DNA of 64,000 nucleotides from Amycolatopsis sp. FBCC-B4732 (GTDB lineage Bacteria; Actinomycetota; Actinomycetes; Mycobacteriales; Pseudonocardiaceae), in assembly GCF_023008405.1 (NCBI RefSeq), contig NZ_CP095376.1:3868001-3932000 (forward strand). Reading direction: 5' to 3'. Made by a program: the position numbers and the translations under genes. Each line of letters begins with the position of its first letter. Position 1 is the stretch's first letter. Positions 33,908 to 42,432 of this stretch are shown piece by piece. Under the pieces are notes generated by a model. That model was not told where the DNA came from and searched no databases. It saw only the letters and a list, made by a program, of their open reading frames with translations.

Positions 33908-34429
33908 TCAGCCCGATTTCGAGAGCTCGCCCTCGCGCTCCCGCTCCTCTTCCGCGGCCTGCGCGGCGGCGCACTTCGGCGAGAGGCGCTGCCGGATCGC
34001 GGCACTGATCTCCCCGAGCGCGGCGACCTGCTCCGGCGTCAGCGGGTCGAAGAGGCTCTCACGGACGGCCTCGACGTGGCCGGGCGCGGCCGCTTCGAGC
34101 GCGGCGAAGCCCTCCTTCGTGAGGACGGCCCAGGCCCCGCGCTTGTCGGTCGGGCAGGCCTCCCGGCGCACCCAGCCGTTGGCTTCCAGCCGGGCGACGG
34201 CGTGCGAGAGCCGGCTGCGCGACGCCTGGCGGGCGTCGGCGAGCTCGCTCATCCGCAGCCGGCGGCCTTCGGCCTCGGAAAGCGCCACGAGGACTTCGTA
34301 GTAGGTGTGCGGCATGCCCGAGTCGTGCTGCAGCTGGCCTTCGAGGTGCGCGCTGAGCATGCGGGTGGCCGCGTTGAACTCACGCCAGACGCGCTGCTCG
34401 TCGTCGCTGAGCCATCGGGTTTCGGACAT
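33908..34429 (-). CDS. MarR family transcriptional regulator
   Basis: The 173-aa winged-helix protein has the N-terminal helix (VWREFNAATRMLSAHLEGQL), the recognition region (RLRMSELADARQASRSRLSHAVARLEANGWVRR) with the wing (CPTDKRGAWAVLTKEG), and a Glu-rich C-terminal tail. ATG 34429 has no strong ribosome site, so the start is not certain. It lies between HIT and pgsA, which are neighbours in mycobacteria, so it looks like an added gene. The ligand is unknown. Confidence 0.85.
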   Translation of the reverse strand: MSETRWLSDDEQRVWREFNAATRMLSAHLEGQLQHDSGMPHTYYEVLVALSEAEGRRLRMSELADARQASRSRLSHAVARLEANGWVRREACPTDKRGAWAVLTKEGFAALEAAAPGHVEAVRESLFDPLTPEQVAALGEISAAIRQRLSPKCAAAQAAEEEREREGELSKSG

Positions 34430-34448
34430 ACGTCCATCATACCCTCGG

Positions 34449-34460
34449 TTGAACACTCAA
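34449..34460. promoter_or_regulatory. Short inverted repeat upstream of the MarR gene
   Basis: TTGA-acac-TCAA, twenty bases upstream of the MarR start. GGTTGAAC-like half-sites also occur at the nitroreductase promoter (37852-37895), a hint of a shared regulator. Autoregulation is inferred. Confidence 0.35.
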
Positions 34461-34503
34461 TCACGGTTTGCCGGTTACGGCGTTCGAGCGTTTTCCGAAC
34501 GGT

Positions 34504-35046
34504 TCACCACGCGTCGGCGAGCAGGTCCCGCGTTTCGCCCAGCAATTGCGGAAGCACCTTCGTCTGCCCGATCACCGGCATGAAGTTCGCGTCCCCGCCC
34601 CACCGCGGCACCAGGTGCTGGTGCAGGTGCGCGGCGATCCCCGCGCCCCCGACCACGCCCTGGTTCAGGCCGATGTTGAAGCCGTGCGCGCCGGAGACCG
34701 CGCGGATCACCTTCATCGCGTGCTGCGTGTACTCGGCGACCTCCAGCGTCTCTTCCACCGTCAGCTCGGTGTAGTCCGCGACGTGCCGGTACGGCACCAC
34801 CATCAGGTGCCCGGGGTTGTACGGATACAGGTTCAGCACCGCGAACACGACGGTGCCGCGGGCGACGATCAACCCCGTTTTGTCGTCCAGGGAAGGGATG
34901 CGGCAGAACGGGCAGCCGGTGTCTTCGTCGCCGTCCGGCTTGTCCTGGCCCTTGATGTAGGCCATCCGGTGCGGGGTCCAGAGGCGCTGGAACGCGTCCT
35001 GGACCCCGACGCCCTGCTGCTCGACGAGTTCGGGCGGCTCACTCAC
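34504..35046 (-). CDS. HIT family nucleotide hydrolase (Ap4A phosphorylase-like)
   Basis: The 180-aa histidine-triad protein has CPFCRI, the [19 protein letters not shown] strand region and the active [10 protein letters not shown] triad. The likely activity is hydrolysis or phosphorolysis of dinucleoside polyphosphates in the cytoplasm. Its GTG overlaps the thrS stop by four bases, and the pairing with thrS is conserved in actinobacteria. Confidence 0.93.
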   Translation of the reverse strand: MSEPPELVEQQGVGVQDAFQRLWTPHRMAYIKGQDKPDGDEDTGCPFCRIPSLDDKTGLIVARGTVVFAVLNLYPYNPGHLMVVPYRHVADYTELTVEETLEVAEYTQHAMKVIRAVSGAHGFNIGLNQGVVGGAGIAAHLHQHLVPRWGGDANFMPVIGQTKVLPQLLGETRDLLADAW

Positions 35047-37070
35047 CGAACGACCGTCTCCAGCGCCTCGGCCGACGGCGACGCGTTTTCGCGGCGCCCG
35101 ACCCACTCCGCGATCGCCTCGACGGCCTTCTCCACCGGCACGCCGTTGATCTGGCCGCCGTCGCGGAAGCGGAACGACACCGCGCCCGCCTCGACGTCCT
35201 TCGCGCCGGCCAGCAGCATGAACGGCACCTTCTGCGTGGTGTGCGTGCGGATCTTCTTCTGCATGCGGTCGTCGCTCGCGTCGACCTCGGCGCGGATGCC
35301 CTTGGCGCGCAACGCCTTCTCGATGCCCTGCAGGTGCTCGACCTGGTCGGCGGTGATCGGGATGCCGACCACCTGCACCGGCGCGAGCCACGCCGGGAAC
35401 GCGCCCGCGTAGTGCTCGGTCAGCACGCCGAAGAAGCGCTCGATCGAACCGAAGAGCGCGCGGTGGATCATCACCGGCGTCTGGCGCGAGCCGTCCGGCG
35501 CGGTGTACTCGAGCTCGAACCGCTTGTTCTGGTTGAAGTCCAGCTGGATGGTCGACATCTGCCAGGTGCGGCCGATGGCGTCCTTCGCCTGCACGGAGAT
35601 CTTGGGGCCGTAGAAGGCCGCGCCGCCCGGGTCCGGGACCAGCTCGAGACCGGAGTCGACGGCGGCCTGCCGCAGCGTCTCGGTGGCCTCCTCCCACTCC
35701 CAGTCCTCGCCGATGAACTTGTCGGAGTCGCCGCGGGTGGACAGCTCGAGGTAGAAGTCGGAGAGGCCGTAGTCGGCCAGCAGGTCGAGGACGAACTTCA
35801 ACAGCGACCGGAGCTCGCCCGGCATCTGCTCCTTGGTGCAGTAGATGTGCGAGTCGTCCATCGTCAGCCCGCGCACGCGGGTGAGGCCGTGCACGACGCC
35901 CGACTTCTCGTAGCGGTAGACGGTGCCGAACTCGAACAGCCGCAGCGGCAGCTCGCGGTAGGACCGCCCGCGCGAGCGGAAGATCAGGTTGTGCATCGGG
36001 CAGTTCATGGCCTTGAGGTAGTAGTTCTCCTCGTCGAACTGCACCGGCGGGAACATCGTGTCCGCGTAGTACGGCAGGTGGCCGGAGGTGTGGAACAGCT
36101 CGCCCTTGCTGATGTGCGGGGTGTTCACGAACTCGTAGCCGGCCTCTTCGTGGCGGCGGCGGGAGTAGTTCTCCAGCTCGCGGCGGATGATGCCGCCCTT
36201 GGGGTGGAACACCGGCAGGCCGGAGCCGATCTCCTCGGGGAAGGAGAACAGGTCCAGTTCGGCACCGAGCTTGCGGTGGTCGCGGCGCTCGGCCTCGGCG
36301 ATGCGCTCCAGGTAGGCGTCCTGCGCTTCGGCCGACTCCCACGCGGTGCCGTAGATCCGCTGCAGCTGCGGGTTCTTCTCGCTCCCCCGCCAGTACGCGG
36401 CGGCGACGCGGGTCAGCTTGAACGCCGGGATGAACTTCGTGGTCGGCACGTGCGGACCACGGCAGAGGTCACTCCAGACACGTTCCTTGGTGCGCGGGTC
36501 GAGATTGTCGTAGATGGTGAGTTCGCCCTCGCCCACCTCCATCACTTCGGAGGTGTCCACTTCGGACTTGAGGTCGACCAGTTCGAGCTTGAACGGCTCG
36601 TCGGCGAGCTCTTTCTTGGCCTCGTCGACGGAGTCGAAAACGCGCCGGGAGAACTGCTGGGCGCCCTTCACGATCTGCTTCATGCGCTTTTCGAGCGCCT
36701 GCAGGTCCTCCGGGGTGAACGGAGTGTCGACCGCGAAGTCGTAGTAGAAGCCGTCTTTCACCGGCGGGCCGATGCCGAGCTTGGCGTCCGGGAACTGCTG
36801 CTGGACGGCCTGGGCGAGCACGTGGGCCGCCGAATGGCGGATGACGCTGCGCCCGTCCTCGGTGTTCGCGGCGACCGGCTCGACCTCGGCGTCGGCTTCG
36901 GGGGCCCAGGCGAGGTCGCGCAGCTTCCCTTCGGCGTCGCGCACGACGACGATCGTGTCCTCGCCCTTGGTCGGCAGGCCGGCTTCGCGGACCGCCGCGC
37001 CCGCCGTAGTGCCCGCCGGTACCGCCACACGGGAGGCGGCCACGGGGGAAACGGGGGGCGACTGGGACAC
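35043..37070 (-). CDS. thrS: Threonyl-tRNA synthetase
   Basis: The 675-aa class II synthetase starts at GTG 37070 (GAGGAG upstream). The editing-domain region has [20 protein letters not shown], the catalytic core has [27 protein letters not shown] with the zinc Cys and His, [18 protein letters not shown], and [16 protein letters not shown]. The C-terminal anticodon-binding domain follows. It is coupled to the HIT gene. Confidence 0.96.
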   Translation of the reverse strand: MSQSPPVSPVAASRVAVPAGTTAGAAVREAGLPTKGEDTIVVVRDAEGKLRDLAWAPEADAEVEPVAANTEDGRSVIRHSAAHVLAQAVQQQFPDAKLGIGPPVKDGFYYDFAVDTPFTPEDLQALEKRMKQIVKGAQQFSRRVFDSVDEAKKELADEPFKLELVDLKSEVDTSEVMEVGEGELTIYDNLDPRTKERVWSDLCRGPHVPTTKFIPAFKLTRVAAAYWRGSEKNPQLQRIYGTAWESAEAQDAYLERIAEAERRDHRKLGAELDLFSFPEEIGSGLPVFHPKGGIIRRELENYSRRRHEEAGYEFVNTPHISKGELFHTSGHLPYYADTMFPPVQFDEENYYLKAMNCPMHNLIFRSRGRSYRELPLRLFEFGTVYRYEKSGVVHGLTRVRGLTMDDSHIYCTKEQMPGELRSLLKFVLDLLADYGLSDFYLELSTRGDSDKFIGEDWEWEEATETLRQAAVDSGLELVPDPGGAAFYGPKISVQAKDAIGRTWQMSTIQLDFNQNKRFELEYTAPDGSRQTPVMIHRALFGSIERFFGVLTEHYAGAFPAWLAPVQVVGIPITADQVEHLQGIEKALRAKGIRAEVDASDDRMQKKIRTHTTQKVPFMLLAGAKDVEAGAVSFRFRDGGQINGVPVEKAVEAIAEWVGRRENASPSAEALETVVR

Positions 37071-37162
37071 GATCGGCTCCTCAAGCTGGAGTGACAAAGA
37101 CGACCCCGTCGATGCTAGTCGGCGGCTCGCGCGCGCCTCACCCGCGTCCGGGAACGCGGAAC

Positions 37163-37190
37163 GGGCCGCCCCGGGTGCCCGGAGCGGCCC
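37163..37190 (-). terminator. Hairpin after the nitroreductase gene
   Basis: GGGCCGC and GCGGCCC arms at 37163-37169 and 37184-37190 flank a shorter inner CCGGG/CCCGG stem, 13 bases beyond the nitroreductase stop. No T-run is present. It lies before thrS on the same strand. Confidence 0.5.
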
Positions 37191-37202
37191 CTCCCGAGAG
37201 CG

Positions 37203-37817
37203 TCAGAGGGTCTCGACGACCTGGTCGAAGTCGAGGCGCGGCAGGCGGTCGAACCACGGGTTCTCGCCCGGCTTGCCGACGTTCACCACGACCAGCGAGC
37301 GCCACTTCTTGCCCGCGAAGAACTCGTCGTCGACGCCCTGGGCGTCGAAGCCGGTCATCGGGCCGGCGGCCAGGCCGGCGGCGCGGACGCCGATGATGAA
37401 GTAGCCGACCTGCAGCAGCGAGTTGAGCTTGGCGAACTCGAGGCGGCCCTGCTCGTCGGAGAAGTTGTCCTTGACCCCCGGGTTGTGCGGGAAGACCTGC
37501 GGGATGTTTTCGTGGAAGTCGACGTCCGCGGCGAGCACGACGGTCAGCGGCGCGGCTTCGGTCTTGTCCCGGTTGCCCGGGGCCAGGTGCGGGAGCAGGC
37601 GGGCCTTCGCCTCGGCGGTACGCAGCACCAGCGCGCGCAGCGGCTGGGTGTTCATCGACGTCGGGGCCCACTTGACGAGGTCGTAGATCGCGCGGACCTG
37701 CTCCTCGGTCACCGGCTCGGAGCTGAAACTGTTGGCCGTGCGGGCCTCGCGGAAGAGGAGGTTCTGGACGTCCGCGGGGACCTGGAGGCCTTCGGTCTGC
37801 TCGGCAAAGGTGGTCAT
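37203..37817 (-). CDS. Nitroreductase family protein (malonic semialdehyde reductase-like)
   Basis: The 204-aa FMN-dependent NAD(P)H oxidoreductase has the N-terminal FREARTANSFSSEPVTEEQV with the FMN-binding R-T region, YDLVKWAPTSMNTQPLRALV, and the GPMTGFDAQGVDDEFF block. It most resembles the HadB/RutE branch, so it could reduce nitro compounds, quinones or an aldehyde. It is preceded by a long inverted repeat that may be an operator. It is read toward thrS. Confidence 0.88.
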   Translation of the reverse strand: MTTFAEQTEGLQVPADVQNLLFREARTANSFSSEPVTEEQVRAIYDLVKWAPTSMNTQPLRALVLRTAEAKARLLPHLAPGNRDKTEAAPLTVVLAADVDFHENIPQVFPHNPGVKDNFSDEQGRLEFAKLNSLLQVGYFIIGVRAAGLAAGPMTGFDAQGVDDEFFAGKKWRSLVVVNVGKPGENPWFDRLPRLDFDQVVETL

Positions 37818-37851
37818 GGGGCTGGGTTCCTTCCGTTGGTCGGTACCCGGT

Positions 37852-37895
37852 GCAACTAGGTTGAGCATTGAACTATTTCGCGTTCAACCAGTTGC
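37852..37895. promoter_or_regulatory. Long inverted repeat in the nitroreductase promoter
   Basis: GCAACT-a-GGTTGA at 37852-37864 pairs with TCAACCAGTTGC at 37884-37895, with one bulged base. It lies 35 to 78 bases upstream of the start. The GGTTGA half-site resembles that of the MarR gene at 34449. It is a plausible operator; the binding protein is unknown. Confidence 0.5.
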
Positions 37896-37966
37896 GTGGA
37901 TCACAGCGGGGAGCGAGCAGCGGGTCACCCGATCGGGTCGCGGGCGCTTCGGCCCCGGAACGAGCA

Positions 37967-38001
37967 CGGCCGCCGACCCCCTCCAGCGGGGTCGGCGGCC
38001 G
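37967..38001. terminator. Strong hairpin upstream of the nitroreductase and after the sugar transferase
   Basis: CGGCCGCCGACCCC at 37967-37980 pairs exactly with GGGGTCGGCGGCCG at 37988-38001, with a seven-base loop. It lies 26 bases after the sugar transferase stop and should end that transcript. Confidence 0.75.
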
Positions 38002-38027
38002 TGGTGCGAAGCGCGCGGTCGGTCGGC

Positions 38028-39545
38028 TCAGTAGGCGCCCTGGCCGCCCATCACCGCGCGGAAGGTCTTCCAGAGGATCACCAGGTCCAGCGCCAGGGAC
38101 CAGTCCTCGACGTAGCGCAGGTCGAGCCGGATGCTCTCGGCCCACGTGAGGTCGCTGCGGCCGCTCACCTGCCACAGGCCGGTCAGGCCGGGCTTCACCA
38201 GCAGGCGGCGTCGGGCGTCGGGCGCGTACTGCGCCGTTTCCTCCGGCAGCGGCGGGCGCGGACCGACGAGCGACATCTTCCCGGCCACGACGTTGAACAG
38301 CTGGGGCACCTCGTCGAGCGAATACCGGCGCAGGAAACCACCCACGCGGGTGATCCGCGGATCGCGCTTCATCTTGAACAGCGGCCCCGCGCCTTCGTTG
38401 TCCGCGGCCAGCGTCTGCTTGATCTGGTCGGCGTTGGTGACCATCGTGCGGAACTTGAGCATGGTGAAGACGGCGCCGTCGCGGCCGACGCGGCGCTGGC
38501 GGTAGATCACCGGGCCGCGGTCGTTCAGCTTGATCGCGAGCGCGATCACCAGCAGCAGGGGCGAGAGCACGGTCAGCAGCAGCGCCGAGCCGCAGCGGTC
38601 GACGATCTCCTTCACCACCCGGCGCCCGCCGGTGAACATCGGCGCCGTGACGCGCAGCAGGGGCATCCCGAGCACGCCGGTGACGTTGAGCCGCGGGCCG
38701 GCGACCTCCATCAGCACCGGCGCGACGACCATCTCCGCACCGGTCCCCTCCATGTCCCAGGCCAGTCGCTGCAGGCGCTTCGGCGTCCAGTACTGGTCCG
38801 CGGTGATGGCCACGACCCGGTAGCCGCCGCGGCGCACGTGGCGGGACAGCTCCTCGAGCCGTCCCACGACCGGGACGCCGTCGATCTCGCCGCTGTCGCG
38901 CTCTTCGCCGTGGCCGCTGAAGGTGCAGACGGCCTCGACGCGCCAGCCGACGTGCACTTCCGAGCGGGTGCGGGCGATCAGGTCGGCGACGGTCTCCGGG
39001 CTGCCCGCGGCCATCACCGGCAGCAGGCAGAGCCCCTTGGCGCGCTTGCGGTGCAGGACCTGGCGCAGCAGGTACCGCTGCGGGAACGCGACGAGCGCGA
39101 TGGCCGGCACGACGACGAACACCCAGACCTGGACCTCGAGCGCGCCGAACAGCAGGCCGCCCAGCGCGACCAGGACGGCGGCGGTGATGAAGCCCCGGCC
39201 CAGCGTCCGGTACTCCTCCGCGCCTTCGCCGAGCACGCGCGGGCTCCAGGCCCGGCTGACCGGCAGCGAGACGAAGATCGCCAGCATCGTGCCGAAGGCG
39301 TGCATGTCGTGCGGGGCAACGCGATCGATGACGAACGCGCTGATCGCGATCACCAGCAGCGTGATGAACACGTCGCTGCCGATGACCCAGGCTCTGTATC
39401 TCGCTTCCCAGGCCGCCGGCAACGCCTTGGGGGACGGTGTCGCCGTGGGGCGCTCGTCCTTCTTGGCGGGACGCGGGATGGCCTGGAGGTCGATGTGCGG
39501 CGGTGGCTGGCTCACCGTGTACGAAGGCCGCACCGACTCTTCCAT
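38028..39545 (-). CDS. Polyprenyl glycosylphosphotransferase (exopolysaccharide sugar transferase)
   Basis: The 505-aa membrane enzyme transfers a sugar phosphate to undecaprenyl phosphate, the first step of many surface polysaccharides. Hydrophobic spans lie near residues 55-75 and 85-105 and in the ALEVQVWVFVVVPAIALVAF region. A Rossmann-like middle section follows (MAAGSPETVADLIARTRSEV). The C-terminal catalytic domain shows LKFRTMVTNAD, RRYSLDEVPQLFNV, MSLVGPRPPLPEE and LVKPGLTGLWQVSGRSD. ATG 39545 follows GGGAGGT. No other polysaccharide gene is adjacent. Confidence 0.92.
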   Translation of the reverse strand: MEESVRPSYTVSQPPPHIDLQAIPRPAKKDERPTATPSPKALPAAWEARYRAWVIGSDVFITLLVIAISAFVIDRVAPHDMHAFGTMLAIFVSLPVSRAWSPRVLGEGAEEYRTLGRGFITAAVLVALGGLLFGALEVQVWVFVVVPAIALVAFPQRYLLRQVLHRKRAKGLCLLPVMAAGSPETVADLIARTRSEVHVGWRVEAVCTFSGHGEERDSGEIDGVPVVGRLEELSRHVRRGGYRVVAITADQYWTPKRLQRLAWDMEGTGAEMVVAPVLMEVAGPRLNVTGVLGMPLLRVTAPMFTGGRRVVKEIVDRCGSALLLTVLSPLLLVIALAIKLNDRGPVIYRQRRVGRDGAVFTMLKFRTMVTNADQIKQTLAADNEGAGPLFKMKRDPRITRVGGFLRRYSLDEVPQLFNVVAGKMSLVGPRPPLPEETAQYAPDARRRLLVKPGLTGLWQVSGRSDLTWAESIRLDLRYVEDWSLALDLVILWKTFRAVMGGQGAY

Positions 39546-40248
39546 CTGACCTCCCGTGAACAGGGTCCGGTTGATCTCACAGGCACGCTGCGTCACCGAC
39601 GGTGATTTCGGAGAGTCATCGAGACTCAGCTGTCGCGCAGTGCCCGGAGAGGCTTCACACGGCAAGGTATCGGCGACTCTCTCAGCATCGTTACAAGGAT
39701 TTCCAGCCACATGCTGCGCGTCTTCCCCGCCAGAAAATCGCCGCAAGATAACAAGATGATGACGATGGGTAATAGGGCGTATCCCCACGAATATTACAAT
39801 CCGTAGTCGTATCCGGCGTTGCCCGCACCCGGGTGGACCACGCGCTGCCGAACGGCCGAACGGGACCCCGGAAATCTACTGTGGACACTGCGTCCCCGTC
39901 GACGTCCACAGTGGACCAGGCCGCGGCGCGGACGGCGACACGAGGACGGCTCGTGCGCGGACGGTGACGTTCGTCGTCACACCGTCACACGCGCCGGTTT
40001 TTGTCGCATGTGGCCCGCCGCACCGGCCACCCGCACGTGCCGAGGATCACATGAGCCCTCCCACGGGGTCCGGTTCGACAGAAGTCCGCCGCGGCGGCAA
40101 ATTCCCGAGGCGGTTCCGGCGGCCCCTCCCGGCGGGGGCGCGAACCGCTCTACCGAACAGATACGGCCGGCCCGAACGGACCGTTCACTCCGGTTCGGCC
40201 GGGCCGCGCGCGGCCCGGAAAGCCGAGCCGACCTGGGGACGGGTGAAA
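39546..40248. other. Intergenic region upstream of the sugar transferase
   Basis: About 700 bases with no convincing gene. The part from 39720 to 39800 is unusually AT-rich for this genome (AACAAGATGATGACGATGGG, then AATATTACAATCC), so promoters for the minus-strand sugar transferase probably lie there, with a long leader. Two short in-frame stretches across 40070-40250 are GC-bias shadows without codon-bias support. Confidence 0.5.
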
Positions 40249-40288
40249 CGCCGAAAGCCCCGGACGGATTTGTCCGGGGCTTTCGGCG
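40249..40288. terminator. Strong hairpin next to tRNA-Val(CAC)
   Basis: CGCCGAAAGCCCCGGAC pairs with GTCCGGGGCTTTCGGCG around a six-base loop, 12 bases past the 3' end of the minus-strand tRNA. It should end tRNA transcription. Confidence 0.75.
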
Positions 40289-40299
40289 TCGAGCTTCGG

Positions 40300-40371
40300 T
40301 GGGCGATACTGGGATCGAACCAGTGACCTCTTCGGTGTGAACGAAGCGCTCTCCCCCTGAGCTAATCGCCC
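40300..40371 (-). tRNA. tRNA-Val, anticodon CAC
   Basis: The 72-base cloverleaf has GGGCGAT/ATCGCCC acceptor arms, the D-arm GCTCAGGGGGAGAGC, anticodon stem CTTCG/CGAAG with loop TTCACAC giving CAC, and the GGTTCGATCC T-arm. CCA is not encoded. Confidence 0.95.
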
Positions 40372-40470
40372 GCTCGCGGTGGTACCGGAACTTTAGCGTA
40401 CGACTTCCGGGCGCCTGCAAACGGGTGGTCCTCGCCGACCACACTCCGCTTACCGGCGAGTACGGAACGA

Positions 40471-40495
40471 ACAACCCCGAGCTAGCCGGGGTTGT
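40471..40495. other. Perfect hairpin between tRNA-Val and the SsgA-like gene
   Basis: ACAACCCCG at 40471-40479 pairs with CGGGGTTGT at 40487-40495 around AGCTAGC. It is 270 bases upstream of the SsgA-like start. It may be a relic terminator or part of a leader; no function can be assigned. Confidence 0.4.
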
Positions 40496-40763
40496 CGCGG
40501 CCGGGGGCCGCCCGACGCCACGTTCGACATCCGTGCGACGGTGCTATCGCCCGGCGACTAAACCGCGCAGTATGGAGGCGTGGGCCCCCGCGGGGTGCGC
40601 GGTCACACGCGCGCCGTGGGGTGGTCACGGACGGCAGACGGCGGCTCATGGGCCCGGACGGGTGATCTGCGGCGCACCCGCGACGGAAACGGCCTCCCGA
40701 AGCGTCCCACTTGGTGACGCCCTCGGCCGGGCCGGGCCGGGAAGGGAGACGAAGGGTAGGACG

Positions 40764-41189
40764 ATGCGCAACGATCACGTGACGCTCCGCTCGACGGCGG
40801 TCTTCGACCTGCTGGCGCCGCGGACCCCCGCGGTTCCGGTGAAGGTGGAGCTGCGCTACGACACACGCGACCCGTACGCGGTCGTCGCCGCCTTCCGCAC
40901 CGGCCGCGCCGGCTGGGTCGAATGGGTGTACGCACGCGACCTCCTCGCGGACGGCCTCCTGGCCGACGCGGGTGACGGGGACGTCCGCATCCGCCCGTCC
41001 GTCGAGGACCCCGAGTCCGTGCTGATCGAGCTGAACTCGCCCTCCGGGCACGCCATGTTCGAGGCGTCCGCCCAGGAGCTGGCCGACTTCCTCGACCGCA
41101 CGTACGACGTGGTCCTCCCGGGCAACGAGCACCTGTGGGTCGACGTCGACGACGCGCTCACCCACCTCATCCCCCACGATCTGGCCTGA
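40764..41189 (+). CDS. ssgB: SsgA-like sporulation and cell division regulator
   Basis: The 141-aa protein is an SsgA-like protein (SALP); its sequence resembles SsgB, which brings FtsZ to septation sites in Streptomyces through the SsgA-SsgB system. It has RSTAVFDLLAP, VELRYDTRDPYAVVAAFRTG, VEWVYARDLLADGL and VRIRPSVEDPESVLIELNSPSG. GAAGGGTAGG precedes ATG 40764. The symbol is given from overall likeness and not from a search. The presence of SALPs fits a morphologically complex actinomycete. Confidence 0.88.
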   Translation: MRNDHVTLRSTAVFDLLAPRTPAVPVKVELRYDTRDPYAVVAAFRTGRAGWVEWVYARDLLADGLLADAGDGDVRIRPSVEDPESVLIELNSPSGHAMFEASAQELADFLDRTYDVVLPGNEHLWVDVDDALTHLIPHDLA

Positions 41190-41201
41190 TGACGGGCTTG
41201 C

Positions 41202-41237
41202 AACGGCGGAGTGACACCCCGGTGTCGCCGCCGTTTT
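41202..41237 (+). terminator. Rho-independent-like terminator after ssgB
   Basis: AACGGCGG at 41202-41209 pairs with CCGCCGTT at 41228-41235, with an inner GACAC/GTGTC stem, followed by TT. It lies 13 bases after the ssgB stop. Confidence 0.65.
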
Positions 41238-41301
41238 CGGGGTCCGATATGGTTTTCCCACACCACGGCGACGGGGGCACAGACTTCCGGAGCTGCGGAA
41301 T

Positions 41302-41374
41302 GCGGATGTAGCGCAGCTGGTAGCGCATCACCTTGCCAAGGTGAGGGTCGCGGGTTCGAATCCCGTCATCCGCT
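41302..41374 (+). tRNA. tRNA-Gly, anticodon GCC
   Basis: The 73-base cloverleaf has GCGGATG/CATCCGC acceptor arms, anticodon stem TCACC/GGTGA with loop TTGCCAA giving GCC, and GGTTCGAATCC in the T-arm. It is first of three tandem tRNAs. Confidence 0.95.
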
Positions 41375-41397
41375 CGGTAGGCTCTCGAGCCTGTCAC

Positions 41398-41468
41398 GGT
41401 GGAGTGGCCGAGAGGCGAGGCAACGGCCTGCAAAGCCGTGTACACGGGTTCGAATCCCGTCTCCACCT
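41398..41468 (+). tRNA. tRNA-Cys, anticodon GCA
   Basis: The 71-base cloverleaf has GGTGGAG/CTCCACC acceptor arms, anticodon stem ACGGC/GCCGT with loop CTGCAAA giving GCA, and GGTTCGAATCC in the T-arm. It is 23 bases after tRNA-Gly. Confidence 0.95.
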
Positions 41469-41469
41469 C

Positions 41470-41541
41470 GCGCGATTAGCTCAGCGGGAGAGCGCTTCCC
41501 TGACACGGAAGAGGTCACTGGTTCAATCCCAGTATCGCGCA
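41470..41541 (+). tRNA. tRNA-Val, anticodon GAC
   Basis: The 72-base cloverleaf has GCGCGAT/ATCGCGC acceptor arms, anticodon stem CTTCC/GGAAG with loop CTGACAC giving GAC, and a GGTTCAATCC T-arm. It starts one base after tRNA-Cys. Its 3' end is a probable integration site for the adjacent integrase relic. Confidence 0.95.
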
Positions 41542-41557
41542 CCACCTGATTTCGCAG

Positions 41558-41599
41558 GACTGAAGCCCTGTTCCTCCTCGGAGGGGCAGGGCTTCAGTC
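41558..41599. terminator. Strong hairpin after the tRNA cluster
   Basis: GACTGAAGCCCTG at 41558-41570 pairs perfectly with CAGGGCTTCAGTC at 41587-41599 around 16 bases. It lies 16 bases after tRNA-Val and just before the integrase relic, so it can end both transcripts. Confidence 0.75.
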
Positions 41600-41601
41600 G
41601 T

Positions 41602-42071
41602 CAGATGGCGATGACACCCCCACCGGCACGGCATGCCCAGACCGTAGGTGCGGGAACCACGACACCAGCTTCGTGGAAGGTCAGGATCGGCGGGCGCCGC
41701 TTCCCGCCCCGGCGTCGAGCTCGACACCGTCCCACGCCGGCCGCCAGAACCGGATCCGGAAGTTCGACCGGCGCCACGGATGCCCCTCCCGGCGTACACA
41801 ACACGAACGGCTCCCGGTGGCTGTCCATCAGCTCCTCGTAGAGCACCGCGATCCCCGACGGAAGGGCGACGAACCGAGTCCCTGCAGGGGTTTTCGTCCG
41901 CTCCTTCTTCGGCCGGGTGTTGCCGCGCCTCGTCGGCGGTCGCTTTTGGCCGTCCGGGTGGTGATCATCGCACTTCCGGCCTCCTTTGTAGACCTTTCCG
42001 CCGATCTCCTTCAGCGGCGTTCGGATCCTTCTCGGAGTCGTACTCGTGCCCCTGCCGCCCGATAAGTTCAC
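41602..42071 (-). pseudogene. Decayed tyrosine site-specific recombinase (integrase)
   Basis: The fragments match the C-terminal half of an actinobacterial tyrosine integrase as I remember it: TPAGTRFVALPSGIAVLYEELMDSHREPFV, then in another frame GHPWRRSNFRIRFWRPAWDGVELD, then in a third frame position KRRPPILTFHE. Two frameshifts are needed and the catalytic Arg-His-Tyr end is missing after TFHE. Its 3' side faces tRNA-Val(GAC), 60 bases away, the usual placement for an integrated element. Confidence 0.7.
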
Positions 42072-42391
42072 CCCATCGGGCGCCGCCCGTTCGGCGAACT
42101 CGTCGTGCAGCTCCGAGAGCCACCGCTCGATCTCGACGTAGCCGCTGAAGCGACCTCCTCGCGCCGCACCGCGCGACTGGCCTCCAACGCCTCGAGCGCC
42201 CGCAGCAGAGCCGATTCGTGGTATTGATACGGCCCGGCCGGCTCACCGAGGAAGCTCGACGTCGCCCAGTAGAACGCGACCCGCCGGCCGTGCGCCAGCC
42301 GCCCATCACCCACCCTGCGCGCCCGGTCGCTCGACCCCATCGGCAGACAGCACCGGTCCGCACCCGTTGTACCTTGTCGACGAGCCGTCAA
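42072..42391 (-). pseudogene. Remnant of an unknown gene next to the integrase
   Basis: Two peptide-like stretches read as former coding sequence but lie in different frames: GRRVAFYWATSSFLGEPAGPYQYHES (with RALEALEAS) and GRFSGYVEIERWLSELHDEF (running into the integrase frame). The frame changes near 42150. No family is recognised. It could be the 5' part of the integrase-carrying element. Confidence 0.35.
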
Positions 42392-42432
42392 CGCCGATGG
42401 AGACCCCTTTGGCCGCGTGGCTAGGAGGCAGT

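Noticed and set aside
40070..40340. Short open frames before tRNA-Val
   Set aside because: They run through the hairpin and the tRNA gene and show no codon preference.
40471..40495. A riboswitch in front of ssgB
   Set aside because: A single short hairpin 270 bases upstream, with no conserved multi-stem structure, does not fit any class I know.
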